A stretch of 64,000 nucleotides of DNA from positions 61,274 to 125,273 of the forward strand of contig NZ_JALPVL010000020.1 in the NCBI RefSeq assembly GCF_023544465.1. Direction: 5' to 3'. Under the pieces are notes generated by a model. That model saw only the letters and a list, made by a program, of their open reading frames with translations. It was not told the origin of the DNA and did no database searches. Source of the stretch: Paractinoplanes maris. Its GTDB lineage: Bacteria; Actinomycetota; Actinomycetes; Mycobacteriales; Micromonosporaceae. A program made the translations under genes and the position numbers. Below are positions 1 through 8,791 of the stretch, one piece after another; the first letter of the stretch is position 1, and every line of letters begins with the position of its first letter.

Positions 1-414
1 CATCGCCGACGCCGCACCGGCATCGCGAGCGGGGCGGGGACCGGCGTCCTCGTGCCGGGGCTGTATCTGCCGGTGCGGCTGGCCAAAAGCCTGGCCGCGC
101 TGGACGCGGCCAGTGGCGGGCGGGTCATCGCGGGGCTCGGGGCCGGCTGGTCGGCCGACGAGTTCGAGGCGGCGGGGGCCCGGCCGCTGACCGAGCGCGG
201 CGCGGCCCTCGACGAGTTCCTCGATGTGGCCGAGGCGGTCTGGGCGCCCGATCCGGTGGCCTTCGACAACGGGCGCTATCTGATCGCCCCGGCGCGCTTC
301 AACCCGAAACCGGCCCGGCGCATCCCGATCGTGCTGGGCGGGCTCGGGGAGGCGGCACTGCGGCGCGCCTCCCGGCCCGGTGACCGCCGCACTGGCAAGA
401 TCCTGGGGTGCTGA
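1..414 (+). pseudogene. LLM-class F420-dependent oxidoreductase remnant, broken at both ends
   Basis: The frame read from base 1 to the stop at 412-414 carries a typical luciferase-like monooxygenase segment: LGTGVLV-like strand (here AGTGVLVPGLYLPVRLAK), then LDAASGGR and GLGAGW, then NPKPARRIPIVLGG. Family members are about 280-300 residues; only about 130 are present. The match stops near base 365, where the expected continuation is replaced by unrelated residues, and the gene ends inside the start of lexA. Near bases 25-40 the family-like reading (IADAAP) lies in a different frame from the rest, which suggests an additional frameshift. The upstream part is outside the window. The family uses reduced F420 for hydride transfer, but this copy is probably non-functional. 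Confidence 0.7.
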
Positions 415-1052
415 CCGATGAGGACTACTACGACACGTCGCGGCTGACCGAGCGGCAGCGCCAGATCCTCACCGTCATCCAGGGCTGGGCGCAGCGGTAC
501 GGATACTCGCCGTCGACCCGGGAGCTCGCGGACGCGCTCGGGCTGGCCTCGACCTCCTCGGTCGGGCGGCATCTGCGCGCGCTCGAGGAGGCCGGCTTCC
601 TGCGCCGGGGCCGGGCGACCAGGCCCATCGACGTACGGATGTTCCTGCTCCCCGAGCAGCGGCAGCGCAGCGAGCCGGCCACGGTGGGCGTGCCGGTGCT
701 CGGCGACATCGCCGCGGGCACGCCCATCCTGGCCGAGCAGAACTCCGACGAGACGCTCGCGCTGCCCCGCGACCTGGTCGGCCGGGGCAGCCTCTTCGGG
801 CTGCGCGTGCGCGGCGACTCGATGATCGACGCGGCGATCTGCGACGGCGACATCGTCGTGGTCAAGCAGCAGCCCGAGGCCTACAACGGCGACATCGTGG
901 CCGCCATGATCGACGACGAGGCGACCGTCAAGGTCTACCGCCGCCGGGCCGGCCACGTCGTTCTCGAGCCGCGCAACCCGGCGTACGAGAACATCGACGG
1001 TGACCGGGCCACGGTGCTGGGCAAGGTCGTGTCGGTCCTCCGCCGCACCTAG
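408..1052 (+). CDS. lexA: LexA-type SOS transcriptional repressor, S24 self-cleaving
   Basis: 214 residues from a GTG at 408. The N-terminal winged helix (about residues 13-70) has the LexA pattern LTERQRQIL and STRELADALGL. The autocleavage Ala-Gly pair is at A103-G104 (DIAAGTP), and the catalytic dyad is S138 (GDSMID) and K175 (ATVKVY). Under DNA damage, RecA-stimulated self-cleavage would relieve repression. All key residues are present, so it should be functional. The gene overlaps the 3' end of a broken oxidoreductase gene by 7 bp, and I see no SOS box (GAAC-N4-GTTC type) in the 400 bp upstream, which is odd because lexA is usually autoregulated. It may be a second, relocated copy. Confidence 0.9.
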   Translation: MLTDEDYYDTSRLTERQRQILTVIQGWAQRYGYSPSTRELADALGLASTSSVGRHLRALEEAGFLRRGRATRPIDVRMFLLPEQRQRSEPATVGVPVLGDIAAGTPILAEQNSDETLALPRDLVGRGSLFGLRVRGDSMIDAAICDGDIVVVKQQPEAYNGDIVAAMIDDEATVKVYRRRAGHVVLEPRNPAYENIDGDRATVLGKVVSVLRRT

Positions 1053-1449
1053 GGCGGGCTCTGTCGCCGGCCCGCAGCACCGTCGGGATCAGGCCCACGA
1101 AGCCGAGGACGAGCGTGACGACGATGATCGCCATGAGGCCGGGCGGGCGCTGCGCCGGCGGGGGCAGGATCTGGGGTTCCCGGCGCTGCGTGGGGTAGAC
1201 CGGGGTGCCGAACGGCCGGGACGGCGCCGGGGCGGCCCGATATCGGTCGCCCAGCCCACCGGCCTGCTGCCGCGCGGCGGCACCCGTGGACGCTGGGGCG
1301 GGGCTGGGCCGGCCCGGGCTCGTACGAGGTTCGGCGATCACCTGGTTCTCCGTCGGAAGTGTGCGTGCGGTGTCGCGGATCACTTCGGCCGGAGAGGCGT
1401 CTCGTTGAGTCCTCGGGCCTCGGGGAAGGTCGAATCCGCAGGTCAACAC
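928..1449 (-). CDS. Possible proline-rich single-pass membrane protein
   Basis: The frame holds a Pro/Ala-rich stretch followed by one convincing transmembrane helix (MAIIVVTLVLGFVGLIPTV, around 1078-1134). Codon third positions are G/C-rich up to just after the helix. The next codons (AGA, CCT, AGG) are atypical, and the frame then runs 125 bp antisense into lexA before it stops. The real protein may therefore end near 1060 with its stop lost, or the start may be a GTG near 1386 instead of 1449. I do not recognise a family. It is divergent from the penicillin-binding protein gene at 1605. Confidence is low for the exact ends and moderate that a small membrane protein is encoded here. Confidence 0.35.
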   Translation of the reverse strand: MLTCGFDLPRGPRTQRDASPAEVIRDTARTLPTENQVIAEPRTSPGRPSPAPASTGAAARQQAGGLGDRYRAAPAPSRPFGTPVYPTQRREPQILPPPAQRPPGLMAIIVVTLVLGFVGLIPTVLRAGDRARPRCGGGPTRPCPAPWPGHRRCSRTPGCAARERRGRPGGGRP

Positions 1450-1604
1450 GGACCTGGAGAATGTGCGCTCCCAGATTTGGGCTGAAGACCTCTATCATGC
1501 TTGCCGGAACTCGGCATCACCAGTACCCGGCGCCGCCGGACGCGTTGTCCGGTCTTGGCGGTGTCGTGTAAATAGGAGATCCACTCCGGCGACGACGAGG
1601 ATAG

Positions 1605-4217
1605 ATGAACCCCTACGGCGATCCGCAGTCAGCGAGCGCCCGGGCCCGTGTGCCCGGTGCCGGCTCCGCCCCCGTGCCTCCTGCTCCGGCGGCCGGTGGG
1701 CGAGCCTCGGTCGGTTCCGCCTCGGTGGGCTCCGCCGCGGCCGGCGGCCGGGCCTCCGTCGGTTCTGCTTCAGTGGGCTCTGCTTCAGTGGGCTCTGCTT
1801 CGGTGGGAGCGCGGGCTTCGGCCGGCGCCGCCCGGGTGGGCGCCTCGGCCGCCGTCGCCCGGGCCGCGGTCCGCCCCTCGCCGCCCCCCGGCGCCCCGGG
1901 CGCCCCCGACGGCGCGCCGGCCAAGCGCGGCAAGGACGCGGTCAAGGCGGCCAAGAAGCGCCGCCGCACCAACCTGCTCACCGTCGCCGCCGCCGTCCTG
2001 GTGATCCTGCTCGGCGCGGGCGTGGTCGGCGGCGCCTACTTCTTCGACGACGTGCAGTTCACCGAGCCCAAGACCGAGGACCAGGTCAGCCAGATCTTCG
2101 CGTCCGACAACAAGACGGTCGTGGCCACGATCGGCAACTCGAACCGGTCGCTGGTGCCGTATCAGGGCATCAACCCGCTCATCGGTCAGGCTGTGATGGC
2201 CGCCGAGGACAAGAACTTCTACAGCCACCACGGCATCGACATGAAGGGCATCGCCCGCGCCGCGTGGAACAACTTCACCGGCGGTGACCAGCAGGGCGCC
2301 TCGACGATCACCCAGCAGTACGCCCGGCACGCCGCCGAGCTCAAGGAGATCAGCTACAACCGCAAGCTGCGCGAGGCGGTGATCGCCCGCAAGATGGAGG
2401 ATCACTACTCCAAGGAGGAGATCCTCGGGCGCTACCTCAACTCGGTGTATTTCGGCCGTGGGGCCAACGGCATCGAGGCGGCCGTCAAGGCGTATTTCGG
2501 CAACAGCCGCTCGTCGCTGACCCAGCCCGGTCAGAAGGGCGCGATCACCGCCTCCGAGGCCGCCGTCATCGCGTCGGTGATCAAGCAGCCCGAGCCGTCC
2601 GCGACGTACCCGGGCTACGACCCGCAGAACAACAAGAAGGACGCCGAGATCCGCTGGCGGTACACGCTGAACAACATGCTGGAGAAGGGCTGGATCAAGC
2701 AGCTGCCCACCGCGTACCCCAAGGTCGCCAAGTTCGACCCGAACACCTGCCGTACCTCCTGCGGCAGCGACCAGCCGAGCGGCAAGATCGTCAAGTACGT
2801 GAAGCAGGAGCTGCGGGCCATCGGCATCAGCGACGCCGACCAGCAGAAGGGTGGTCTGCGGATCACCACCACGATCAACCCGGCCGTGCAGAAGGCGGCC
2901 GAGACCGCGGCCATGCGCACCAGCGGCAAGTCGCCGCTGCGCAAGCTCGACGCCTCGTACAAGACCGCGCTGGTCGCCATCGACCCGGCCAACGGGCACG
3001 TGCTGGCCTATTACGGCGGCCCGGACGGTGACCGGGTGGGCTGGGACTACGCGGGTCCCAACTACAACGACACGGGCGGCTTCATCGGTGGCGGCCGGCC
3101 GCCGGGCTCGTCGTTCAAGATCTACACACTGCTGGCCGCGCTGAGCAACGGGTACGGGTTCGACACCACCTGGGACTCCGAGGCCAAGAAGGTCGGCGGC
3201 GACGCGATCAACAACTCCAGCCGCACCAAGCTCAGCTGTGACAAGCGCCGCTGCCCGCTCGACGAGGCGACCGTCCAGTCGTACAACTTCCCCTTCTATC
3301 ACCTCGCCGCCGCGCTCGGACCCGACAAGGTGGCCGAGGCCGCCCACAAGGCCGGCATCCAGTACATCTCCAGCCCGACCAAGATCGGCGCCCGGGTCGA
3401 CCTCGGCAAGAGCAAGGAGAGCGAGCTGCGGCAGTACGGCAACGAGATCGGGTACGGGCAGTACGCGATCACCGCGCTCGACCACGCGAACGGCGTGGCC
3501 ACGCTGGCCAACGACGGGCTCTACAACAAAGCGCACTTCGTCAAGTCGGTGCAGAAGCGCGACGAGAAGACCGGCAAGTTCAAGTCGTTCCACACCGAGC
3601 GCATCCGAGCCACGCCGGTCTTCGACCCCAACGTGGTGGCCGCCATCGACCACGTGCTGCAGAAGATCCCCGGCAAGAACGGCCAGGACCTGCGCAGCGG
3701 CTACGACGCCATCGGCAAGTCCGGCACCTGGGAGTACAAGGACGGCAAGAGCGGCGACAACGGTGACGCCTGGTGGGTCGGCGGCACCAAGCAGCTGGCC
3801 GCGACGGTCTGGATCGGCCGCGAGAAAAAGGTCAAGGACCGGATGCAGCTGATGCCGATCTACAAGCCCGGCACCAAGAAGGGCATGACCGGCGGCTCCA
3901 CCCCGGGTGACACCTGGAAGGTCTTCATGGACCTGGCCAACAAGGCCATGGACGCCGAGAAGACCGAGTTCCCGCCGGACGTGAAGGTCGGCGACCCGAG
4001 CAAGAAGGGCAACGGCCTCGACCCGCTGCCCCCGCCGCCCACCAACGACGGCGGCGGCTGCATCCTGAACGGCACGGTCTGCCCGCCCGGCACCGACCCC
4101 AACAACCCGGGCACCGGCACCCCGCCGATCAACGGACCCGGCACCGGCTTCCCGCCGGAGAACGGCGGCAACGCGGGCGGCAACGGTGGCAACGCGGGCG
4201 GTAACGGCGGCCGTTAG
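1605..4217 (+). CDS. Class A penicillin-binding protein (GT51 transglycosylase / transpeptidase)
   Basis: 870 residues. It polymerises lipid II into glycan strands and cross-links peptides at the outer face of the membrane. The cytoplasmic N-terminus (1-120) is low-complexity Ala/Ser/Val/Gly with SVGSA repeats and a basic patch. A transmembrane helix spans about 122-147. The GT51 domain has EDKNFYSHHG near residue 200 (catalytic Glu), GASTITQQ at about 231 and RKLREAVIARKME. The transpeptidase has S502-x-x-K505 (SSFK), S559-Y-N561 and K705-S-G-T. The C-terminus is a Pro/Gly/Asn-rich tail ending in GGNAGG repeats. ATG 1605 follows a GACGAGG ribosome site. A strong hairpin follows the gene. Confidence 0.95.
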   Translation: MNPYGDPQSASARARVPGAGSAPVPPAPAAGGRASVGSASVGSAAAGGRASVGSASVGSASVGSASVGARASAGAARVGASAAVARAAVRPSPPPGAPGAPDGAPAKRGKDAVKAAKKRRRTNLLTVAAAVLVILLGAGVVGGAYFFDDVQFTEPKTEDQVSQIFASDNKTVVATIGNSNRSLVPYQGINPLIGQAVMAAEDKNFYSHHGIDMKGIARAAWNNFTGGDQQGASTITQQYARHAAELKEISYNRKLREAVIARKMEDHYSKEEILGRYLNSVYFGRGANGIEAAVKAYFGNSRSSLTQPGQKGAITASEAAVIASVIKQPEPSATYPGYDPQNNKKDAEIRWRYTLNNMLEKGWIKQLPTAYPKVAKFDPNTCRTSCGSDQPSGKIVKYVKQELRAIGISDADQQKGGLRITTTINPAVQKAAETAAMRTSGKSPLRKLDASYKTALVAIDPANGHVLAYYGGPDGDRVGWDYAGPNYNDTGGFIGGGRPPGSSFKIYTLLAALSNGYGFDTTWDSEAKKVGGDAINNSSRTKLSCDKRRCPLDEATVQSYNFPFYHLAAALGPDKVAEAAHKAGIQYISSPTKIGARVDLGKSKESELRQYGNEIGYGQYAITALDHANGVATLANDGLYNKAHFVKSVQKRDEKTGKFKSFHTERIRATPVFDPNVVAAIDHVLQKIPGKNGQDLRSGYDAIGKSGTWEYKDGKSGDNGDAWWVGGTKQLAATVWIGREKKVKDRMQLMPIYKPGTKKGMTGGSTPGDTWKVFMDLANKAMDAEKTEFPPDVKVGDPSKKGNGLDPLPPPPTNDGGGCILNGTVCPPGTDPNNPGTGTPPINGPGTGFPPENGGNAGGNGGNAGGNGGR
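1764..1808 (+). repeat. Three 15-bp tandem units inside the PBP N-terminus
   Basis: The units at 1764-1778, 1779-1793 and 1794-1808 match TCTGCTTCAGTGGGC (the third has two changes) and encode SASVG repeats. Related degenerate units extend upstream to about 1700. The T-rich third positions contrast with the rest of the gene. In-frame length variation of the disordered cytoplasmic tail is likely between strains. Confidence 0.8.
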
Positions 4218-4278
4218 CGGCACCCACTCGGCCCGCGCGACTCACGTCGTGTCGGCCGGAACCGACGGCATCACCTCA

Positions 4279-4310
4279 TCGGCCGGCGCGGCTCACCCCG
4301 CGCCGGCCGA
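4279..4310. terminator. Bidirectional terminator hairpin between convergent genes
   Basis: A perfect 13-bp stem, TCGGCCGGCGCGG at 4279-4291 and its complement at 4298-4310, has a 6-nt loop. It sits between the stop of the PBP gene (4217) and the stop of the convergent ABC ATPase gene (4318). It has no U-tract, as is common in high-GC actinobacteria. Confidence 0.75.
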
Positions 4311-4317
4311 GTCGTGT

Positions 4318-5094
<777 letters not shown>

Positions 5095-5120
5095 CGGATC
5101 GGCTCCTTCTCGCTACGGGA

Positions 5121-5148
5121 CCTGTGGACAGCCCGCTGATGTGGACAA
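5121..5148 (-). promoter_or_regulatory. Pair of DnaA-box-like sites upstream of the ABC ATPase gene
   Basis: On the minus strand TTGTCCACA lies at 5148-5140 and CTGTCCACAGG at 5131-5121, 8 nt apart and about 27 nt before the GTG start. TTGTCCACA is the DnaA-box sequence preferred by Streptomyces DnaA (established knowledge). The same two sites, extended identically as CTGTCCACAGGTC, recur before the gene at 37525. Binding by DnaA is inference. Confidence 0.55.
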
Positions 5149-5193
5149 CCGGCCGCGCTTTCAGCCCGATCGCGTATGGTCCGCCCCTGCCCC

Positions 5194-5218
5194 GGGAGGG
5201 AGGGGGTTAGGGATGGCC
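5194..5218 (+). repeat. Single copy of the dispersed 25-bp G-rich repeat unit
   Basis: The plus strand reads GGGAGGGAGGGGGTTAGGG followed by ATGGCC, a four-run G-quadruplex motif. Its reverse complement, together with the flanking GGGGCAGG, is identical to the last unit of the 4-copy array at 37301-37400. It lies between the permease stop (5240) and the ATPase start (5094). Confidence 0.85.
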
Positions 5219-5239
5219 GCCGAAGCGCCGTCGGCAAGA

Positions 5240-6298
5240 TCAGACTGGTTGACGGGGGCGTCGGGCGGGGGTGGGCTTCGCGGCTTGGCGTCGGGTCGGG
5301 AGCGCGGCTGCGCCGGTGGGCCGGCGGAACAGCCACGCGAATACCGGGACGCCGAGCAGGGCGGTGACTACGCCGACCGGGAGCTCGTGCGGGGCGAAAG
5401 CGGTGCGGGCCAGGGTGTCGGCCCAGACGAGCAGGGTGGCGCCGGCCAGGGCGCACACCGGCAGCAGCGTGCGGTGCCGGGAGCCGGTCAGGCGACGTAC
5501 GAGATGGGGCACGGTCAGGCCGACGAAGCCGATGGCGCCGCTCGACGCGACCAGCACGGCGGCCAGCAGAGCGGTCGCGGCGAAGAGCGCGGCACGCACC
5601 CGTGACGGCGAGAAACCGAGCGACTGGGCTACGTCGGCGCCGAATGAGAACGCGTCCAGGGCCGGTGCCGAGGCCCAGCAAACGAGCAGCACCACGGCGC
5701 CCGTGACCGTGCACAGGGCGACCGACGGCCACGACGCCGCGGTCAGCGAGCCGAGCAGCCAGAACAACGTGCTGCGGGTGCTGTCGGGGCTCGCCGCGGC
5801 GACCATCGTCAGGCTGGTGAGCGCGCCGAACAGCTGGGCGGTGGCCACGCCGGCCAGCAGGATGCGGGCCGGTTGGGTCCACCGGCTCCCGGCCAGCAGC
5901 AGCGCGACGCCGAACGCGGCCACGCTGCCGGCGAAGGCGCCGGCCGACAGCGCCACGGTTCCGGCGCCCAGGCCGAGGACGAGAACGCCCACCGCGCCGG
6001 TCGACGCTCCGGCCGAGATGCCGAGCAGGTAGGGGTCGGCCAGCGGGTTGCGGGTCAGCGCCTGCAGCACCGCCCCGCAGACGGCCAGGCCACCGCCGAC
6101 CAGGGCGGCGAGCAGGACGCGGGGCATCCGCAGGTCCCACACGATGCTGTCGGCCAGTGGTGGCAACGGGGTCACGGGCAGGCCGGCGTGGGCCGCCACC
6201 GTCCGCAGCACCTCGACGGCCGACAGGTCGGCCACGCCGATGGTCACCGCGGCCGCGATGCTCGCGAGGAGCACCGCGGCCGTCACGACAGCTTTCAT
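5240..6298 (-). CDS. FecCD-family ABC transporter permease
   Basis: 352 residues from ATG 6298, which overlaps the upstream methyltransferase stop as ATGA. It is a polytopic membrane protein of about ten hydrophobic segments. It has the FecCD-family landmarks RMPRVLLAALVGGGLAVCGAVLQ near the N-terminus, NPLADPYLLGISAGAS, and GFVGLTVPHLVR near the C-terminus, plus a basic, Pro-rich tail. It forms the membrane channel for the lipoprotein encoded at 7032-7982 and pairs with the ATPase at 4318-5094. The family imports siderophores, cobalamin or heme. An actinobacterial subgroup next to similar genes has been proposed to import F420-0. The substrate cannot be read from the sequence. Confidence 0.9.
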   Translation of the reverse strand: MKAVVTAAVLLASIAAAVTIGVADLSAVEVLRTVAAHAGLPVTPLPPLADSIVWDLRMPRVLLAALVGGGLAVCGAVLQALTRNPLADPYLLGISAGASTGAVGVLVLGLGAGTVALSAGAFAGSVAAFGVALLLAGSRWTQPARILLAGVATAQLFGALTSLTMVAAASPDSTRSTLFWLLGSLTAASWPSVALCTVTGAVVLLVCWASAPALDAFSFGADVAQSLGFSPSRVRAALFAATALLAAVLVASSGAIGFVGLTVPHLVRRLTGSRHRTLLPVCALAGATLLVWADTLARTAFAPHELPVGVVTALLGVPVFAWLFRRPTGAAALPTRRQAAKPTPARRPRQPV

Positions 6299-7035
6299 CG
6301 GCGCGCGAAGACGACGTAGTCGTCGAGGTACTGCCAGATGGTCCCGGTCTCGGCGAAACCGGCTGTGCGCAACGCCGCCAGGTGGAAATCGAGCGGGGCG
6401 AGCGGCTGCGGCGGACGGTCGGCGAACCGTTTCTCGCGCTCGGGCAGCAGGGCGGCCAGTGAGGGGTCGCGGCCGGCCTCGTCGTACCAGGCGGTGTAGT
6501 CGAGGGCCCCGGCCGCGAAGCCGTTCCGCTGGGTGCGCTCGTCGTGCCGGTTCGACAGATCGAGCAGGGTGGGGGACCGGTTGTCGAAACGCAGGTGGTC
6601 CGCGTTCATCAGCACGCCGCCCGGGCGGAGCAGGGCCGCGGCGTCCTGATAGACGGCGAGCAGCTGATCGGGGGAGAGCCAGTGCAGCGCGGTCGAGCTG
6701 ACCACGGCGTCGACCGGGCCGGGCCCGATCAGCGACGGCCAGCCGGCCGAGATGAGGTCCGCCTCCACGATGCGCACGCGATCGCCGTACGGAAGAAGCG
6801 CACCCCGCGCCACGCCGAGCAGAACCGGGTCGTAGTCGACGGCGGTGACCGTGGCCCGCGGTAAAGCGGCCAGCACACGCTGGGTCAGCGCACCCGGACC
6901 GCAGGCGAGGTCCAGCACGTGCGGGTCGTCCGAGCCGAGCGACAGGACGTCGAGTACGGCGGTGAAACGGTTCTCGCGGTGGGCGACGTACGCACTCTGC
7001 TGCTCGTCCCACAGGCTTAGCAACCGCTGTGTCAT
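6295..7035 (-). CDS. Class I SAM-dependent methyltransferase within the importer operon
   Basis: 246 residues from ATG 7035. The Rossmann SAM-binding motif is VLDLACGPGALTQRVL, followed by the acidic VTAVDYDP and VEADLISAGWP. Post-motif VDAVVSSTALHWLSPDQL resembles trans-aconitate or small-molecule methyltransferases. Its start overlaps the stop of the substrate-binding protein by 4 bp, and its stop overlaps the permease start by 4 bp, so all three are translationally coupled. Methylation of the imported ligand, or of a molecule made from it, is the natural inference. The acceptor is unknown. Confidence 0.85.
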   Translation of the reverse strand: MTQRLLSLWDEQQSAYVAHRENRFTAVLDVLSLGSDDPHVLDLACGPGALTQRVLAALPRATVTAVDYDPVLLGVARGALLPYGDRVRIVEADLISAGWPSLIGPGPVDAVVSSTALHWLSPDQLLAVYQDAAALLRPGGVLMNADHLRFDNRSPTLLDLSNRHDERTQRNGFAAGALDYTAWYDEAGRDPSLAALLPEREKRFADRPPQPLAPLDFHLAALRTAGFAETGTIWQYLDDYVVFARR

Positions 7036-7982
7036 CGCAGGCCCTCGCTCACCGTCGTGAGGGCGCCGACGCTGCGCACCGACGGATCCAGCGACGACCC
7101 CGGCACGGTGATGAACCGCCCGGCCTTGACCGCGTCCAGCTTCGCCGTGACCGGATTCGAGCGGAGGAAGTCCACCTTGGACCGGGCGCTGTCCCCGTCG
7201 CCGCCGCGCGTGAGGTCGGCGACCACGATCCAGGCCGGGTTGCGGGCGGCGATCTGCTCCCAGCTGCCCGCCGGCCACGTCTGGCCCGCGTCCTCGTACA
7301 CGTTGCGCAGTCCCAGCTCCGAGCTGATCGCCGCCGGCACGCCACCCGGCCCGGCGACGTACGGTGTGCTGGTGCCCGAGTAGTACCAGAGCAGGGACGT
7401 GCCCTCGTGCTTCCGCAGGCCGGCCAGCTTCGCCCGCTGCCCGGCCACCAGTTCGGCACCGCGCTCGCGCACCCCGAAGAGCGTGGCCACCTGCTCGATC
7501 TCGGCGAAGAGCCCGTCGAAGCCGAAGTCGGCCGGCGAGGTCTCGCAGGCGAAGCGCGACAGGTACGCCGGGATGCCGAGCTCACCCAGCCCGGCGCGCG
7601 GTCCCGCGGCGTCCGGGGCGTACGCCGACGCGAAGGTCGAGTACACGAAGTCCGGCCGGGTCTCGAGCACCTTCTCCCGGGACGGATAGAGCTTGGCCAG
7701 CACCGGCACGGCGTCGTAGGCGCTCTTCAACTCGGGGGAAACGGTATCGGTCTGGTAGCTGGTGCCGGCCATCCGGTCGCCGAGGCCCAGGCTCAGCAGA
7801 ATCTCGGTGGCGTTCTGCTCCATGGTGATGGCGCGCGACGGTGGCGCCGGAACGGTCACCTGACGGCCGCAGTTCTCCACGGTGACGGCCGCGGACGCGG
7901 AGGGCGCCGGCGAAGCGGCGACAGTCGCACAGCCGGACAGCACCACCAGCGCCGCCGTCATGGAAATGACAATGGTTTTCAC
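7032..7982 (-). CDS. ABC transporter substrate-binding lipoprotein, FecB/BtuF type
   Basis: 316 residues from GTG 7982, chosen because it gives a short signal peptide (MKTIVISMTAALVVLSGC) with the lipobox LSGC. The helical-backbone metal-receptor fold is indicated by RAITMEQNATEILLSLGLGDRMAGTSY, RPDFVYST and WEQIAARNPAWIVV. The N-terminal VENCGRQVTVPAPPSRA resembles the actinobacterial binding proteins proposed to bind F420-0, while general iron-siderophore receptors are a close alternative. It is the first gene of a four-gene operon. Start-proximal DNA is unusually A/T-rich for this region. Confidence 0.9.
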   Translation of the reverse strand: MKTIVISMTAALVVLSGCATVAASPAPSASAAVTVENCGRQVTVPAPPSRAITMEQNATEILLSLGLGDRMAGTSYQTDTVSPELKSAYDAVPVLAKLYPSREKVLETRPDFVYSTFASAYAPDAAGPRAGLGELGIPAYLSRFACETSPADFGFDGLFAEIEQVATLFGVRERGAELVAGQRAKLAGLRKHEGTSLLWYYSGTSTPYVAGPGGVPAAISSELGLRNVYEDAGQTWPAGSWEQIAARNPAWIVVADLTRGGDGDSARSKVDFLRSNPVTAKLDAVKAGRFITVPGSSLDPSVRSVGALTTVSEGLR

Positions 7983-8071
7983 AAGCGCCGACCTTAGAGA
8001 TCTCCCGTCGGCCCGGTCAACCGCATGAAGACGTTCTGAACTGCGCATACGCGTACCCGTGAGTCACCGAG

Positions 8072-8095
8072 GAGTCCGCCGCGTCCGGCGGGCTC
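8072..8095. terminator. Hairpin between VOC gene and importer operon
   Basis: A 10-bp stem with one G-U pair, GAGTCCGCCG at 8072-8081 and CGGCGGGCTC at 8086-8095, has a 4-nt loop. It lies downstream of the VOC gene stop (8174) and about 90 nt before the importer operon start. It could terminate the former or act in the leader of the latter. I found no cobalamin-riboswitch box in this 191-bp gap. Confidence 0.45.
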
Positions 8096-8173
8096 ACGTC
8101 GGCCGGGAAACTGGGCACCGTGGAGATCGCCGGATCCGGCTCGATGGGTGCACCCGCGCCCCGTACGGGCACC

Positions 8174-8791
8174 TCAGAGCGGCAGCTCGGCCCCGGACTG
8201 CTCCTTGACCATGTAGTCGGCGTACCAGTCGGGCCAGTCCGGGTCCGCGGCGCCGGTGCGCTTCTCGTGCTCGCCGTGGGCGGCGGCGGCCCGGCGCAGG
8301 GCGGCGGCCAGGTCGGCGGTGGTGGCGAACACGGTGGTGCTCGGGTCGACCCGGCCGGGCAGGCGAGTGGTGACCTCCTGGAGCAGCCAGCCGTTGCCGT
8401 CCGGGTCGCTGAACGACAGGAACGAGCCGTAGCTGCCGTGGTCCGGGGCGGGGCCGGGCATCCGGGCGTCGGTGCCGCCGTGGTGGAAGACCCCGCCGGC
8501 GTCGTGGAACACCTCGCTGGGGTCGGCGCCGCCCCGCTTGAGCTCGTCACGGGCGGCGTCGATGTCGCTGACGACCAGGTGCAGGCCGCGCGCGGTGCCC
8601 GGCTCCTGCTCGGTCACCCCGGTGCCGAAGATGACCGAGGCGGGGGAGCCCGGTGGGGTCACCTGAACGACCTGGAAGCCGTGGCCGTCGGCGAACTCGG
8701 CGTCCAGCCGCCAGCCCAGCCCGGTGTAGAACTCCTTGGCCCGGCCGGTATCCGACACGGGAACCACAACGACTTCGAGCTTCATGTCCAT
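8174..8791 (-). CDS. VOC-family (glyoxalase/bleomycin-resistance fold) protein
   Basis: 205 residues from ATG 8791. One VOC module is visible: VVVPVSDTGRAKEFYTGLGW at the N-terminus, then GFQVVQVTPPGSPASVIFG, GLHLVVSDIDAARDEL and SFSDPDGNGWLLQEVT. A C-terminal extension of about 50 residues (DLAAALRRAAAAHGEHEK ... DWYADYM) is not part of the core fold and recurs in actinobacterial homologues annotated as lactoylglutathione-lyase-like. Members bind a divalent metal and act as isomerases, dioxygenases or resistance proteins. The substrate here is unknown. It is divergent from the MFS gene at 8943 with a 151-bp gap. Confidence 0.85.
   Translation of the reverse strand: MDMKLEVVVVPVSDTGRAKEFYTGLGWRLDAEFADGHGFQVVQVTPPGSPASVIFGTGVTEQEPGTARGLHLVVSDIDAARDELKRGGADPSEVFHDAGGVFHHGGTDARMPGPAPDHGSYGSFLSFSDPDGNGWLLQEVTTRLPGRVDPSTTVFATTADLAAALRRAAAAHGEHEKRTGAADPDWPDWYADYMVKEQSGAELPL

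Noticed and set aside
1785..4223. Minus-strand frame of about 810 codons opposite the penicillin-binding protein
   Set aside because: A shadow frame dominated by Val, Leu, Gly, Arg and His, without any domain. The plus strand carries all PBP catalytic motifs.
7983..8173. Cobalamin riboswitch in front of the importer operon
   Set aside because: I looked for the conserved B12-box region on the minus strand and did not find it. Only a simple hairpin is present.
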